This document shows positions 41,470 through 51,811 of a stretch of DNA of 64,000 nt, piece by piece. This DNA is from Pectinophora gossypiella. Its lineage: Eukaryota > Arthropoda > Insecta > Lepidoptera > Gelechiidae. Where the stretch lies: positions 3,720,001-3,784,000 of the forward strand of contig NC_065426.1 of assembly GCF_024362695.1 (NCBI RefSeq), in the 5' to 3' direction. The position numbers were made by a program, and so were the translations under genes. How positions within the stretch are numbered: the first letter of the stretch is position 1; each line of letters starts with the position of its first letter. The notes under the pieces were generated by a model. That model did not search any database and had not been told where the DNA came from. It was given only the letters and a program-made list of their open reading frames with translations.

Positions 41470-41919
41470 GTCTTACCGAGTAGTCTTACCGAGTAGTCTT
41501 ACCTAGTAGTCTTACCGAGTAGTCTTACCGAGTAGTCTTACCGAGTAGTCTTACCGAGTAGTCTTACCGAGTAGTCTTACCGAGTAGTCTTACCGAGTAG
41601 TCTTACCGAGTAGTCTTACCGAGTAGTCTTACCGAGTAGTCTTACCGAGTAGTCTTACCGAGTAGTCTTACCGAGTAGTCTTACCGAGTAGTCTTACCGA
41701 GTAGTCTTACCGAGTAGTCTTACCGAGTAGTCTTACCGAGTAGTCTTACCGAGTAGTCTTACCGAGTAGTCTTACCGAGTAGTCTTACCGAGTAGTCTTA
41801 CCGAGTAGTCTTACCGAGTAGTCTTACCGAGTAGTCTTACCGAGTAGTCTTACCGAGTAGTCTTACCGAGTAGTCTTACCGAGTAGTCTTACCGAGTAGT
41901 CTTACCGAGTAGTCTTACC
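41470..41919 (+). repeat. 13-bp minisatellite, about 34 units
   Basis: GTCTTACCGAGTA repeated about 34 times. The only obvious variant is one CTAG unit near 41504. The high identity indicates recent expansion. It ends about 80 bp before FB1 copy 2. Confidence 0.97.
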
Positions 41920-42000
41920 AGTTGAACTACTGGGAATTTCCTTCTCAATAGAGTTACTGAATGGTAAGTTGACATGAAAAATAAGTGCGCAAAGTCAATA

Positions 42001-43111
42001 AAGGAGAATGGGCGAATCTGGTCCAAGAACCTCCACTGATGAGACTTATATGTAATGAAAGCTTATGCTTTCTCTATGAATCTGGCAAAGTTCTATCAGA
42101 TTCTGTCCCGGGGTTCTTTTTTTACGGCCATGTTTGTCCTGGCTAAAAATGTGATAAAATACAGTGGGAGCTAAAATCGGCTCAAGATTTGTTGCTGGAT
42201 AACTAAGTCTACATAAATAATTATGTATCATATTGTATATCATTTTAAAGAGGATCTTTTCCAGAATCCGAAACATAAAAAAAAACAAAAAAAAATCTTT
42301 TTGTAAGCGAATTATAGTCAATTTATATCTGCAGCGCCATTGTTTCTCGGTAGCTAAGTTCAAGTTTCATGCCTTTTACCCCTTCCAAAAGTATCTTACC
42401 GATTTTTTTTATATTGCTTCCGGAATTTGATCTAAGTGATAATAACAAGAAAAATAAATAAACACCTCTCCGATAGAGACCGGCTAAGCTATTGCCTATT
42501 GCAAGAAATCGTCATCATTAGCAAGTCATTACGGTATTGCATATTATAAGCTTATCAGCAACTTGGAACTTGATCCAAGAACCTCCACTGGTGAGACTTG
42601 CATGTAATGATAGCTTATACTTGTCCTATGATTCTGGCAAAGTTCTATCAAACTCTGTCCTAGGGTTTTTTTACGGCCATGTTTGTCCTGAGTGTACAGT
42701 AGTGGACTGCAAAATCACCTCAGGATTTGTTGTCGAAAAACTATTTAACTAAGTCTATATACATAATTATATATCATAATGTATATCAATTTTAAAGGGG
42801 AAGGTTATCAGAATCTGAAACACAAATAAAAAAAATGCATTATGTAAACGACTTTTAGCCAACTCACGTCCGTAGCAGCATTTTTCTCAGCAGCTACGTA
42901 CGAGTTTCGCGCCTTCCAACCTTTCCAAAGGAGCCCAATCATTTTTTTCCTTCTTCTGATATTGCATTCTTAACCTGACAAGTGACAACAAAGAAAAAAA
43001 AAAATAGATACCATTCCGATAGAGGCCGCGTAAGCTATGGACCTATTGCAAGATAACGTACTCAAAGGCTAGTCATTATAATCCAACAGACGTAACATGA
43101 TTAGAATGCGG
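42001..43111 (+). repeat. FB1 copy 2 left inverted arm
   Basis: Pairs with 43475-44609. Unit a runs from about 42019 and unit b from about 42568 (TTGATCCAAGAACCTCCACT). It carries the copy-specific variants CCGGCTAAGC and AAATAAATAAACACC, which are also in the right arm of this copy but not in copy 1. Confidence 0.85.
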
Positions 43112-43244
43112 CGGGACGGAAATGTAGTACATCGCCTTATGCGAAAGAGACGAAATATGTGTCTCTTTAACACTAACAGCAATACAACTATTCAACTATA
43201 CAGCTTAGTACGAGAGAAACAAGAAATAAGTCATTCTAATCAAG

Positions 43245-43517
43245 ATGCAATACAATGACTCTATTGTATACAAAAGAAACACATTTATTAAACAAGTTCA
43301 GGCAATAACTGGTGCAAAAGGCGGCTTTATTGCCAAGGTAGCAATTACTACCAGGCAACCTTACGTTTACGATACGTTTGTTGTACCATTCGGCATTGTT
43401 TATAAGACAAGATATAAGCCTGGATTAATAAAACAAGATTGTGGTGAAAGAAAACATACTACATTTGCGTCCTCCCGCATTCTAATCATGTTACGTCTGT
43501 TGGATTATAATGACTAG
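43245..43517 (+). CDS. 90-aa hypothetical ORF in FB1 loop, copy 2
   Basis: Predicted protein identical to the one at 1861-2133. No recognised domain. It begins in the loop and ends inside the right arm. Identity over the whole ORF, with an indel only upstream, fits either a young duplicate or purifying selection; one pair of copies cannot tell. Confidence 0.25.
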   Translation: MQYNDSIVYKRNTFIKQVQAITGAKGGFIAKVAITTRQPYVYDTFVVPFGIVYKTRYKPGLIKQDCGERKHTTFASSRILIMLRLLDYND

Positions 43518-44609
43518 CCTTTGAGTACGTTATCTTGCAATAGGTCCATAGCTTACGCGGCCTCTATCGGAATGGTATCTATTTTATTTCTTGTTGTTGT
43601 CACTTAGTCTTGTCAGGTTAAGAATGCAATATCAGAAGGAAAAAATGATTGGGCTTCTTTGGAAAGGTTGGAAGGCGCGAAACTCGTACGTAGCTGCTGA
43701 GAAAAATGATGCTACGGACGTGAGTTGGCTAAAAGTCGTTTACATACTTAATGCATTTTTTTATTTGTGTTTCAGATTCTGATAACCTTCCCCTTTAAAA
43801 TTGATATAAGTACATTATGATATATAATTATGTATATAGACTTAGTTAAATAGTTTTTCGACAACAAATCCTGAGGTGATTTTGCAGTCCACTACTGTAC
43901 ACTCAGGACAAACATGGCCGTAAAAAAACCCTAGGACAGAGTTTGATAGAACTTTGCCAGAATCATAGGACAAGTATAAGCTATCATTACATGCAAGTCT
44001 CACCAGTGGAGGTTCTTGGACCAAGTTCCAAGTTGCTGATAAGCTTATAATATATGCAATACCGTAATGACTTGCTAATGATGACGATTTCTTGCAATAG
44101 GCAATAGCTTAGCCGGTCTCTATCGGAGAGGTGTTTATTTATTTTTCTTGTTATTATCACTCAGATCAAATTCCGGAAGCAATATAAAAAAAAATCGGTA
44201 AGATACTTTTGGAAGGGGTAAAAGGCATGAAACTTGAACTTAGCTACCGAGAAACAATGGCGCTGCAGATATAAATTGACTATAATTCGCTTACAAAAAG
44301 ATTTTTTTTTGTTTTTTTTTATGTTTCGGATTCTGGAAAAGATCCTCTTTAAAATGATATACAATATGATACATAATTATTTATGTAGACTTAGTTATCC
44401 AGCAACAAATCTTGAGTCGATTTTAGCTCCCACTGTATTTTATCACATTTTTAGCCAGGACAAACATGGCCGTAAAAAAAGAACCCCGGGACAGAATCTG
44501 ATAGGACTTTGCCAGAATCATAGGGAAAGCATAAGCTTTCATTACATATAAGTCTCATCAGTGGAGGTTCTTGGACCAAGTTTCATACAAAAGTGCCCAT
44601 TGTCATTTC
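43475..44609 (-). repeat. FB1 copy 2 right inverted arm
   Basis: Reverse complement of 42001-43111. It ends with the longer terminus found at the left end of copy 1. The shared sequence extends a few bases into AAATGACAATGGGC (reverse), then diverges. Confidence 0.85.
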
Positions 44610-45330
44610 AAATAGCTTTTTTTGTTTTTTTTTTAGATGAATTACTTATAAGTGGTCTTTTTAATCCCCCAGTTCGTCATTAACGTTCACACCACTCTAT
44701 AAATGATTCTTATTCAGAAAAGAAAACGTGTAAGCACATTACACTTAACAAAGGGCAAAAAATCGCAAAATATTGCCTCTCTAACCCATTCAGAACTAGA
44801 GGCAGGCGTTGTAGTGGCTATAAAATTATAGCTGCACAAAATATACGGGCTCCGTTTTTCCTCTTTTGCCTCAAAAAATAATTTATTGCTGGCCGATATG
44901 GAGTTCCTTTGTTTTCCACATTTTTCTATTTCCGAAGCCATGAGGGCACTTTTTTGAGAATCGAAAGGTTACCATGTGTTCGCTTGGGATTTATATTTCT
45001 CTTTTTACAATTAAAGATACGTTTATTTTTGTTGAATAATCTTTTTAACGTTACTTATTGTACATTTTCCTCACTCACTGCTCACACAGTCACTCACTCA
45101 CTCACTCACTGCTCTGCTGCATTCACTGCTTGACAGAAAGTCGATAGTTGGTTGTTACCAAATGATTTTCTATGAGAAAAAAAACAAACAAGAAAACATC
45201 GCAATAAAAACGAATAGGTATTTAACTCGAAGAGCATGTACTATCTAAAGGTGAAAGCAGAAACTACTACGCTATTTATAAATATAATGAGAATGGTAAA
45301 GTATAACAAATCGTCGCTGATGTCACAAAC
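44610..45330. other. unassigned DNA
   Basis: Contains a CACTCACTCACT microsatellite-like patch at about 45070-45110. No element or coding gene recognised. Confidence 0.4.
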
Positions 45331-45334
45331 TGAC

Positions 45335-45510
45335 GTATGTATGTATGAAAAAGCAACCTGTGACATCATAGAAAAACATGACCAAATGGCGCACTTATTA
45401 TCCTATTTTTCTTTATTCAGATTCTGTGTTTTGTTACCTTTAGATCTGTCTTTATTTAGTAATTAGAATTTCATAATTTATCTTTGACCTAAGTACTACC
45501 CAATTATATT
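45335..45510 (-). mobile_element. MITE-B, partial
   Basis: GTATGAAAAAGCAACCTGTG, ACATCATAGAAAAACATGAC, CGCACTTATTATCC, CCTTTAGATCTGTCTTTATT and CTACCCAATTATA. Confidence 0.75.
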
Positions 45511-45746
45511 ATGCCTTTGTCCTATAGCGCAAACCAGCGTATATTGTTATGCCCTGAGTAGGCTTATCACGTATACAGTCAAATGCCATGCCTGAGAATG
45601 GCATTGATTTGTCAACTCATAGAGGATAGTCAGCACCGTAGTATGGCAAGCGCGACACGAGATACAACGTGAGTTTCGACCTATCTGACATAATATATCT
45701 AGACACCATGATTGCCATAGCATTTATCTACTTTATTTGTCGCGAT

Positions 45747-45970
45747 CTCTTCTTCTTCGTGTTGGTTGTGAGCTGGATTAACTACTTCAGCTATTTTTAT
45801 AGTTTCTGATTGTCCGTAAAATTAAAAAGATTCCATGCTTCGGAGAGTACAAAAATCATCTCTACCAAGCCGCATTGGATCAACGTGGTGCAATGTGCTC
45901 TGTACTCCATCCGCCTTCGGTTGATCGAGGGGAAGCCTAAGGGGCCAAAGGGGAAGTGGAACGTAGTAAA
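45747..45970 (+). repeat. degraded SINE-2/SINE-3 material
   Basis: CTTCTTCGTGTTGGTTGTGA (SINE-2 3' end, reverse) then TGATTGTCCGTAAAATTAAA, CCATGCTTCGGAGAGTACAA, CCGCATTGGATCAACGTGGT and CGGTTGATCGAGGGGAAGCC (SINE-3 3' half, forward). Confidence 0.6.
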
Positions 45971-46476
45971 TACTATATTTTACTAACTAGTAACTATTAT
46001 GCATGGATGGGCGACTAGAGCATCATGTGAGAGATGAGATTATTCTACAAGAACAATTTAATTAATTCCCTAGTTGGATTACGCGGCATAATTCTCCATG
46101 AATATATTTTACCTTTTTAATTTTGCCCATTTGCATGGAATAATTTACGACCGTAGTTTTCGTTCAACGTTTTGGCGAAAGTTACTAAATTTTAGTTGAG
46201 TTAATTTTAGAAATAAAACATTAGAGTGTCTGATAATAAAAATATTATCATTATATAATATTATGACGTTTTCATATCTCGGGCCTATGGAGTCCCGGAC
46301 TTTTGGAAGGCGAGCAAGGGCCGAAGCCAACACGTAGAGGCAATTTAATTTAAATGTGGTGTAACACCAAGCGGCGATTATCCCTGTACGCACTACTGAG
46401 TGCACTCAAAGACAATCCCCGGTTCGTGTAGGACTATCTATTATAATATTAGTAGGTATTATAAAGAATTGTAACA
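45971..46476. other. unassigned DNA
   Basis: Has a GC-richer patch TATCTCGGGCCTATGGAGTC / CCGGACTTTTGGAAGGCGAG near 46280-46330 that may be repeat-derived. No gene assigned. Confidence 0.3.
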
Positions 46477-46650
46477 CTCTCCTTCATCTCTCGAGTGGGT
46501 TGTGAGATCAATGAACGATCTCATCAACCATGATATCAGGGTGAGTATTGATATACCAAATGCCCCTGACACGGCTCATGTAACGACTACATTACATAAG
46601 AAATAGTAGCCAGGACTAACTGCTTAAAGTGACGGAGCTCACGAAGCATT
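46477..46650 (-). repeat. SINE-2, 5'-truncated, diverged
   Basis: CCTTCATCTCTCGAGTGGGT, CATCAACCATGATATCAGGG, AAATGCCCCTGACACGGCTC and CCAGGACTAACTGC. Confidence 0.65.
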
Positions 46651-46671
46651 TTAACACTTCTTCCCTTCTCC

Positions 46672-46700
46672 TACACACACACACACACACACACACACAC
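46672..46700 (+). repeat. (AC)n microsatellite
   Basis: About 14 uninterrupted AC units. Confidence 0.95.
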
Positions 46701-46846
46701 TACACTTAAAACACATTTTTAATTTTAATTCTCTGATCTCTATAATTGTAACATTCTAAAGATTCCTAAAGTTTAAGATGCTTACATGTTTAATTCCTGA
46801 TCTCTTTTTTAAAATGAATTTTATGTTTCTATAATTATTTAATTGA

Positions 46847-46985
46847 TCGTACGGCCACGAGCATTAATATGTATACACTTTGGTACCATGTCACATTAAC
46901 TTTTTTGACAAATTGAAGTGAAGTATGTTAGTGCGACAGAGTCCTAAAGTGGGTACATTATATTGCTCATGACTGTACATACATG
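46847..46985 (+). mobile_element. MITE-C
   Basis: CGTACGGCCACGAGCATTAA, CACTTTGGTACCATGTCACA, AAGTATGTTAGTGCGACAGA, CCTAAAGTGGGTACATTATA and GCTCATGACTGTACATACA. Confidence 0.85.
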
Positions 46986-47432
46986 AGACTCCACCGGACC
47001 TTGTATTCTTAATCTTTACGCAAAAAATGTTTTATCATAGGTCTACTGCGATACAGGGGAAACCCTAGTGCAGGGCCCGCTATTATAGCTTGTGTTATTT
47101 TTACTTTACTTGGTCAATAAGTAATTTTTACTTTCTTTTTACTTTTGCATTCTTATACAGTGTGTATTTAGGTTACAGCTATCTTTGACTTTAAAACTTC
47201 CCCAGCGAAAACAGAACAAAAACTAATTCCGAACAAGAAAATACTTTTTGACGGCACCAAAAGAAGAGTCGTAAATCCCTAACGAACTGAAGCGTATTCC
47301 CCAATACGAGACAGTTTTTTATAAGTCCCAAACCTCCAATAAAACGACGGGAACAATCAAACTGTGTATCGATATAAACTATATTGGAAATAACTGTGTC
47401 ACTTGAGAGTGTGGATTGATACGCTCAGAACA

Positions 47433-47618
47433 TAACAACAACATAGCAGCATCCCGCTTGTATCCTCAATATACAGGGTGTTAGTGACATCGTAACGAAA
47501 ACTTTGAGAGGTGATTCAGACCATGTAACAACAACATAGCAGCATCCCGCTTGTATCCTCAATATACAGGGTGTTAGTGACATCGTAACGAAAACTTTGA
47601 GAGGTGATTCAGACCATG
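47433..47618 (+). repeat. 93-bp exact tandem duplication
   Basis: 47433-47525 and 47526-47618 are identical (TAACAACAACATAGCAGCAT...GGTGATTCAGACCATG). The unit joins flanking DNA to the first half-arm of a MITE-A copy, so the duplication arose after MITE-A inserted. Confidence 0.95.
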
Positions 47619-47679
47619 ATTCTGAGATGATATCAAATGGAATTTTCCGTCGCAAAAGTATGGAACAGAAAATAATTTA

Positions 47680-47886
47680 CAAAACTTAAGACAACAAGAC
47701 TGGAGTGCCCAGTTGGATGCGAGCCTCGGCTCAGGGTCCCATCTGAGAGGATTATATTTGAAAGAATCGATCGACTATAGAAAGCTGATAGCTGAATGGG
47801 GGAATTCATCTACCGCGCTGGCATTATACCGAAAAGTAAAAATAAAGAAAAAAGAAGTGGACGCTACGTCGTTATATGTAATATAA
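47680..47886 (+). repeat. retroposed LINE/SINE 3' fragment in MITE-A
   Basis: ACTTAAGACAACAAGACTGG, GTGCCCAGTTGGATGCGAGC, GATCGACTATAGAAAGCTGA and TGGACGCTACGTCGTTATAT. Flanked by near-identical direct repeats CAAAAGTATGGAAC(A/T)GAAAA (47654 and 47889), compatible with a long target-site duplication. A reverse-oriented relative spans 48640-48870. Confidence 0.75.
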
Positions 47887-47990
47887 AAGCAAAAGTATGG
47901 AACTGAAAATAATTTAAAAAGAACACAAACATTTTCATGAATTTTCCGACAGGAAATTCCACTTGATATCAACTCAAAATCATGGTCTGA

Positions 47991-48060
47991 ACCATTTCCG
48001 GCCAAGTAGTTAATGCCATCTGCGGCAAATCTACAATAAGTCACGTCTGAAAAAACAAAA
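47991..48060 (-). repeat. short insert with 10-bp TSD in MITE-A
   Basis: CCGGCCAAGTAGTTAATGCC / ATCTGCGGCAAATCTACAAT / AAGTCACGTC, reverse of the TTGGCCGG family. GTCTGAACCA occurs at both ends (47981-47990 and 48062-48071). Confidence 0.75.
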
Positions 48061-48200
48061 GTCTGAACCATCCCGCTCATTATTCGTTACGGTGTCATTA
48101 ACACCGATACCTACTTGTATGGCTACCTGTACGTACTTGTATGGGGTGTAAGCGACATGGAGAGGGATGATTCAGCTGATTATTCTGAGTTAATAAATTA

Positions 48201-48639
48201 TAAAGAGTTTCACCCAATCCCGTCAATCTCGAATAGGATCTCTTCATAATATTATGCTTTGGGATTGATCCCACCTATAACGCTATACCTCGTACTTAAG
48301 ACAAGTACGCAATCACCAATTGTTCCTTTAAAAAACCTCCGACATATTTATTTTATTACTCAGTGTAGAAGCTTTCTAGACTAAAAGTCTGTTTCAACTT
48401 ATCTAAACGACCATTTTCAGTCCATAAAATTAGCATATCTGCATACGGTCGCGGATTCCTTTGTACCAAGTTGTTTCAGCATATTAGGGTAAGGCCGCAC
48501 GGATTTTGCCGGTACGTTGCATCACAGCGTAGCCATTATATCGAAGCTATTATGCGGGTACCATTCCTCACCAATTCCTCTTGTTCGTTACTACTTCAGC
48601 AACGCATCGTAAGCTAAATCATTCTGATTTTATATTATT
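48201..48639. other. unassigned DNA
   Basis: No recognised gene or repeat. GGTAAGGCCGCACGGATTTT near 48488 is GC-richer but unassigned. Confidence 0.3.
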
Positions 48640-48918
48640 TACATAGAACGACGTAGTAGCGTCCACTTCTTTTTTCTTAATGTACATGGTATTAACTACA
48701 TAGACGGGACAATGCCGGCGTGGTAGACAAATTGTCTCATTCAGCTATCAGCTTTCTATAGTCGATCGATTCTTTCAAATATCCTCTGAGACGGGACCCT
48801 GAGCCGAGGCTCGCATCCAACTGGGCACTGCAGGATTGTTGTCTTAAGTTTTATACTGGGTGAGAACCCCGGCCAAGTAGTTATTGCCATTTGCGGCAAA
48901 TCTACAATTGTTCATGTC
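48640..48918 (-). repeat. TTGGCCGG-family retroposon 3' region
   Basis: ACGACGTAGTAGCGTCCACT, CAGCTATCAGCTTTCTATAG, GAGCCGAGGCTCGCATCCAA, CTGGGCACTGCAGGATTGTT and CCGGCCAAGTAGTTATTGCC: reverse of 47.68-47.88 plus the block seen at 49.9 kb. It looks like one family present in several pieces. Confidence 0.7.
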
Positions 48919-49419
48919 AAAAAAATGTGCATTTAAAATGTTGTAATACGAATCTGTATTAAAATTATAGTCTGTTATTATAATTAACACACTCACTGTG
49001 TATGAACCACATTTGAGGCAATCAATTTCAAACTCATACGTACATGTCCCATATGTGGGGCACATTTTCTTCTAGCCATAGTGTGTCTTAGTACATAAAT
49101 TCCAATGTGTTTATCGAAAAACATTACACGTGAGGAGTTGATATCTAATTTTTAGTTGCACAGTGAACGTGTTATACTGTGCTTTATTCTTAATACAAAA
49201 TACGATGCGGCAACGCATCGCGTCGTGGGACGTCACCCTTAGTTGTTTAAGCTGACGTCTTACTGTATGTGGCACGCATTGCAACACCTGTGGTTTAAAT
49301 TGTTCTAGCACTTGCATTTACATTAAGATAGTATTTTAGTTGTTAGCATAATGAAGAGTTTTGGTACAGAATATTCTAGAAGTCAGAGAACTGTCAAAAA
49401 GGCTTTATGATATTTTTTT

Positions 49420-49520
49420 GACGTGAGTTATTGTAGATTTTCAGCAAATGGCATTAACTACTTGGCCGGCCAATAGAGCCTATTGAATAAAGATGTTTTT
49501 GAATTTGAATTTGTGTTTCT
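49420..49520 (+). repeat. TTGGCCGG-family and TTTGAATTTGAA tail
   Basis: TGACGTGAGTTATTGTAGAT / CATTAACTACTTGGCCGGCC, then GAATAAAGATGTTTTTGAAT (tail type of 13.87 kb). Confidence 0.6.
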
Positions 49521-49554
49521 TTTGTGTGCAATAAAGCGTTATTGTATTGTAATG

Positions 49555-49830
49555 TTAATTGGATTTTAAAACGACATTCATCCGTACAACTTGAAGCCAC
49601 GACGCAACATTCTCCGTGTCTGATAAGGATCGCGTTAGCGTGTGTAAATCCAAACTAGCTTCGAAACTGGTGGTATTATGTCCGGAATGCAGTAAACGCC
49701 GCTCCGTGCCGTTATAAGGGACTGGAATTCGCGATTCCACATTCTTAGTCCCCATTCCTTTTGCTTTTGGGAGTATGTGTCGAAAAACGGTTGAAGTGGA
49801 AGCTTTTCTGTCTTAAGCGCTTTTAACATA
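49555..49830 (-). other. possible coding segment of unknown identity
   Basis: Two overlapping minus-strand ORFs of 64-66 codons. The one ending at 49555 has balanced composition (RRLLHSGHNTTSFEASLDLH, then SLSDTENVASWLQVVRMNVV). A retroposon-type CGCTTTATTGCAC tail follows downstream on the same strand. It could be a retroelement ORF fragment or an isolated exon; no family recognised. Confidence 0.25.
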
Positions 49831-49894
49831 CAAGCCTGTAAGATTCAGCATTTTGAAGATAGTAAAGAAAGTCGTAGATTAAGTTATTTAGCTT

Positions 49895-50055
49895 TTTTTT
49901 GACGTGACTTATTGTAGATTTTCCGCAGTTGGAATTAACTACTTGGCCGGACAAATGGGGAGCGCTGAAGGCTCTCCGGTACAACGTTTAAGACAACAGG
50001 CCTGAGGGTGCCCAGTTGGGCGCGAACCTCGGCTCAGGGCGTCGTCTGAGAGGGA
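49895..50055 (+). repeat. TTGGCCGG-family repeat
   Basis: TTGACGTGACTTATTGTAGA, CTTGGCCGGACAAATGGGGA, GCGCTGAAGGCTCTCCGGTA, AAGACAACAGGCCTGAGGGT and GGCTCAGGGCGTCGTCTGAG. Confidence 0.7.
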
Positions 50056-50240
50056 AAGTAAGATGATTCCGTGCTTCGGAGGGCACGTTAAGCCGTTGGT
50101 CCCGGCTATTAGCCGTAAAAAAACACCTCCACCAACCCGCAGTGGAGCAGCGTGGTGGAGTATGCTCCATACCCCCTCCGGTTGATTGAGGGGAGGCCTG
50201 TGCCCAGCAGTGGGACGTATATAGGCAGTTTATGTTATAC
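50056..50240 (+). repeat. SINE-3, head-truncated
   Basis: AAAGTAAGATGATTCCGTGC, core TTCGGAGGGCACGTTAAGCC, ACCCGCAGTGGAGCAGCGTG, CTCCGGTTGATTGAGGGGAG and CCAGCAGTGGGACGTATATA. A SINE-5 3' end (CCCAATTGGGATATAGTCGT) follows directly to about 50285. Confidence 0.92.
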
Positions 50241-50289
50241 CTCTGACTGTCCCAATTGGGATATAGTCGTGAGTACGTTATGTTATGTT

Positions 50290-51149
50290 GTATCATAATA
50301 TTACAGATGAAATAATATTATTTGCAAAGTTTTAACTGGGCTTTATTATTGCGCTTTTGAGAATACAGGGCAACAAAAGTCCAACACATCAACAAAATTA
50401 TGGTCATTCGTAAAAACCCCCAAATAAAACTTTCTCCAAACGTACGGGGAAAGTTAGACACTTTAAATAGGGTTGCACTATTATTTGAAGTATTTAGCAG
50501 TTTCAAATGCTATTTAAATATAACCTAGTAGGATACTAGTTATTGACGACCAATAATAAAAACGGTTCTCGTGCAAACAGAAATATAATATATTTCTACA
50601 AAAAGAACAAAAGTCATTATCAAAATCAAAGACAATAAAAGAATAAATTATAAAAAAGAGGTAAAACTCTATAAAAAGATGTGCTATCTTGCACACTAGT
50701 AGTCAGCCAATTAGGGGAATCCTTACAACACCTAAATGTTCCAAGTTTTATAAGAGTCGTGAGCCTAAACAGGATTAAAAACAATTTGCCCGAAATTATA
50801 ACAAAGTTTCAACTGTAGATTAGTACCTAGCGAAACCCAGACTGAACACACGCCAGTAACCTCAAAAGAGGTGGATCCAGCCACAAGTAATCAAAAACAG
50901 CTTTAATACGAAGATTTAAAATGAATTATCATGAATCTTCTGATGATAGATAGATTGATAAAATTCTTAATATTAAAATTTGAACACATAATTATGAAAT
51001 GTAAGCTTAAAATTAAAAAGGGTACGCCTATCGCCTGTTACATTAGTCCGTCATTATTAGAAGATTAGATTTACATGCCCAGAAAGACAAGCAGCTGAAC
51101 GTGTTCTATGTTTAAAAAAGGAACGTAAAAAAGAAACAAATATATTTCA
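50290..51149. other. unassigned AT-rich DNA
   Basis: No repeat family or gene identified. ORFs here are AT-rich and hydrophobic by composition. Confidence 0.35.
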
Positions 51150-51450
51150 ATATCTTCTTCTTATTGTGTCGATGGCAAACTAAATTGTATCGGCCCAAAA
51201 CTTGGCAACAAGTATGGCGCTATCTGCAGCGCTCATCAGATCCTCCTGCGTACAGGTGTTCGGGCACGCAGGACACGATGTAATAATTTCAATGCCGTTA
51301 TAGGACGAGAATGCGGTGGAAATTATGCTTACGCCAAGAGCAGCAAACACTGCGTTACCGTGTTTCGGATGTTGGATCTCAGCAATATTAAAAACAATAA
51401 CAGCTCTACATATCCCAACTCTACCCCCGGTTAATTCTGGTGGCTAATTT
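51150..51450 (+). repeat. widespread moth repeat (CATCAGATCCTCCTGCGTACA block)
   Basis: TTGTGTCGATGGCAAACTAA, GCTCATCAGATCCTCCTGCG, GTTCGGGCACGCAGGACACG and GAATGCGGTGGAAATTATGC. I recall near-matching blocks as abundant in lepidopteran genomes. Its class is unknown to me, and no ORF is intact. Confidence 0.45.
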
Positions 51451-51811
51451 CGGACAAATATTTCGGGCCGGTTTTCAACGCTTCTGAATTGGCCAATTTG
51501 TTCCTGTGAAATACCCTACGATGTTTACCAGCACATTTTCGGGTAATGAATTTTGTGAGCACCGCCTCGATAGGCAATTGCTCCGAAAGGAACAATTGTT
51601 AATGTATGATTTCCGACTTTTTTTTTATTTCTACTTCTTTGGTTGTATTTCTTCTGTAAGAATTACTGTTATAGAATCCTACTTTTTGGCTTGTATTTTT
51701 ACTTGTCATTATGTTAATTTGTATAAAATGACAAGAAACTGCAATAGCAACACATCTTGGGTTTACATTACGAGTTATTTAATAACTATAGGAACACATT
51801 GAACCAGAATT

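Larger units (their letters stand above)
42001..44609. mobile_element. FB1 giant foldback element, copy 2
   Basis: Same a-b-loop-b'-a' structure as copy 1. Left arm about 42001-43111, loop about 43112-43474, right arm about 43475-44609. Here the short terminus GGAGAATGGGCGAATC is on the left and the long terminus CATACAAAAGTGCCCATTGT is on the right, the opposite of copy 1. The loop nevertheless has the same + orientation as in copy 1. Arm sequence is mostly identical between copies. Confidence 0.88.
47472..48200. mobile_element. MITE-A composite with two nested insertions
   Basis: Arm TACAGGGTGTTAGTGACATC...GGAATTTTCCGTCGC (to about 47655), a retroposed insert (about 47680-47886), arm ATGAATTTTCCGACAGGAAA...GTCTGAACCA, a second insert (47991-48060), arm end TCATTATTCGTTACGGTGTC, then the linker ACCTACTTGTATGGCTACC and the start of the second palindrome, GGGGTGTAAGCGACATGGAG. 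The right portion is truncated near 48200. Confidence 0.8.

Noticed and set aside
41470..41919. CRISPR-like array
   Set aside because: It is a contiguous 13-bp tandem repeat without spacers, in a eukaryotic context.
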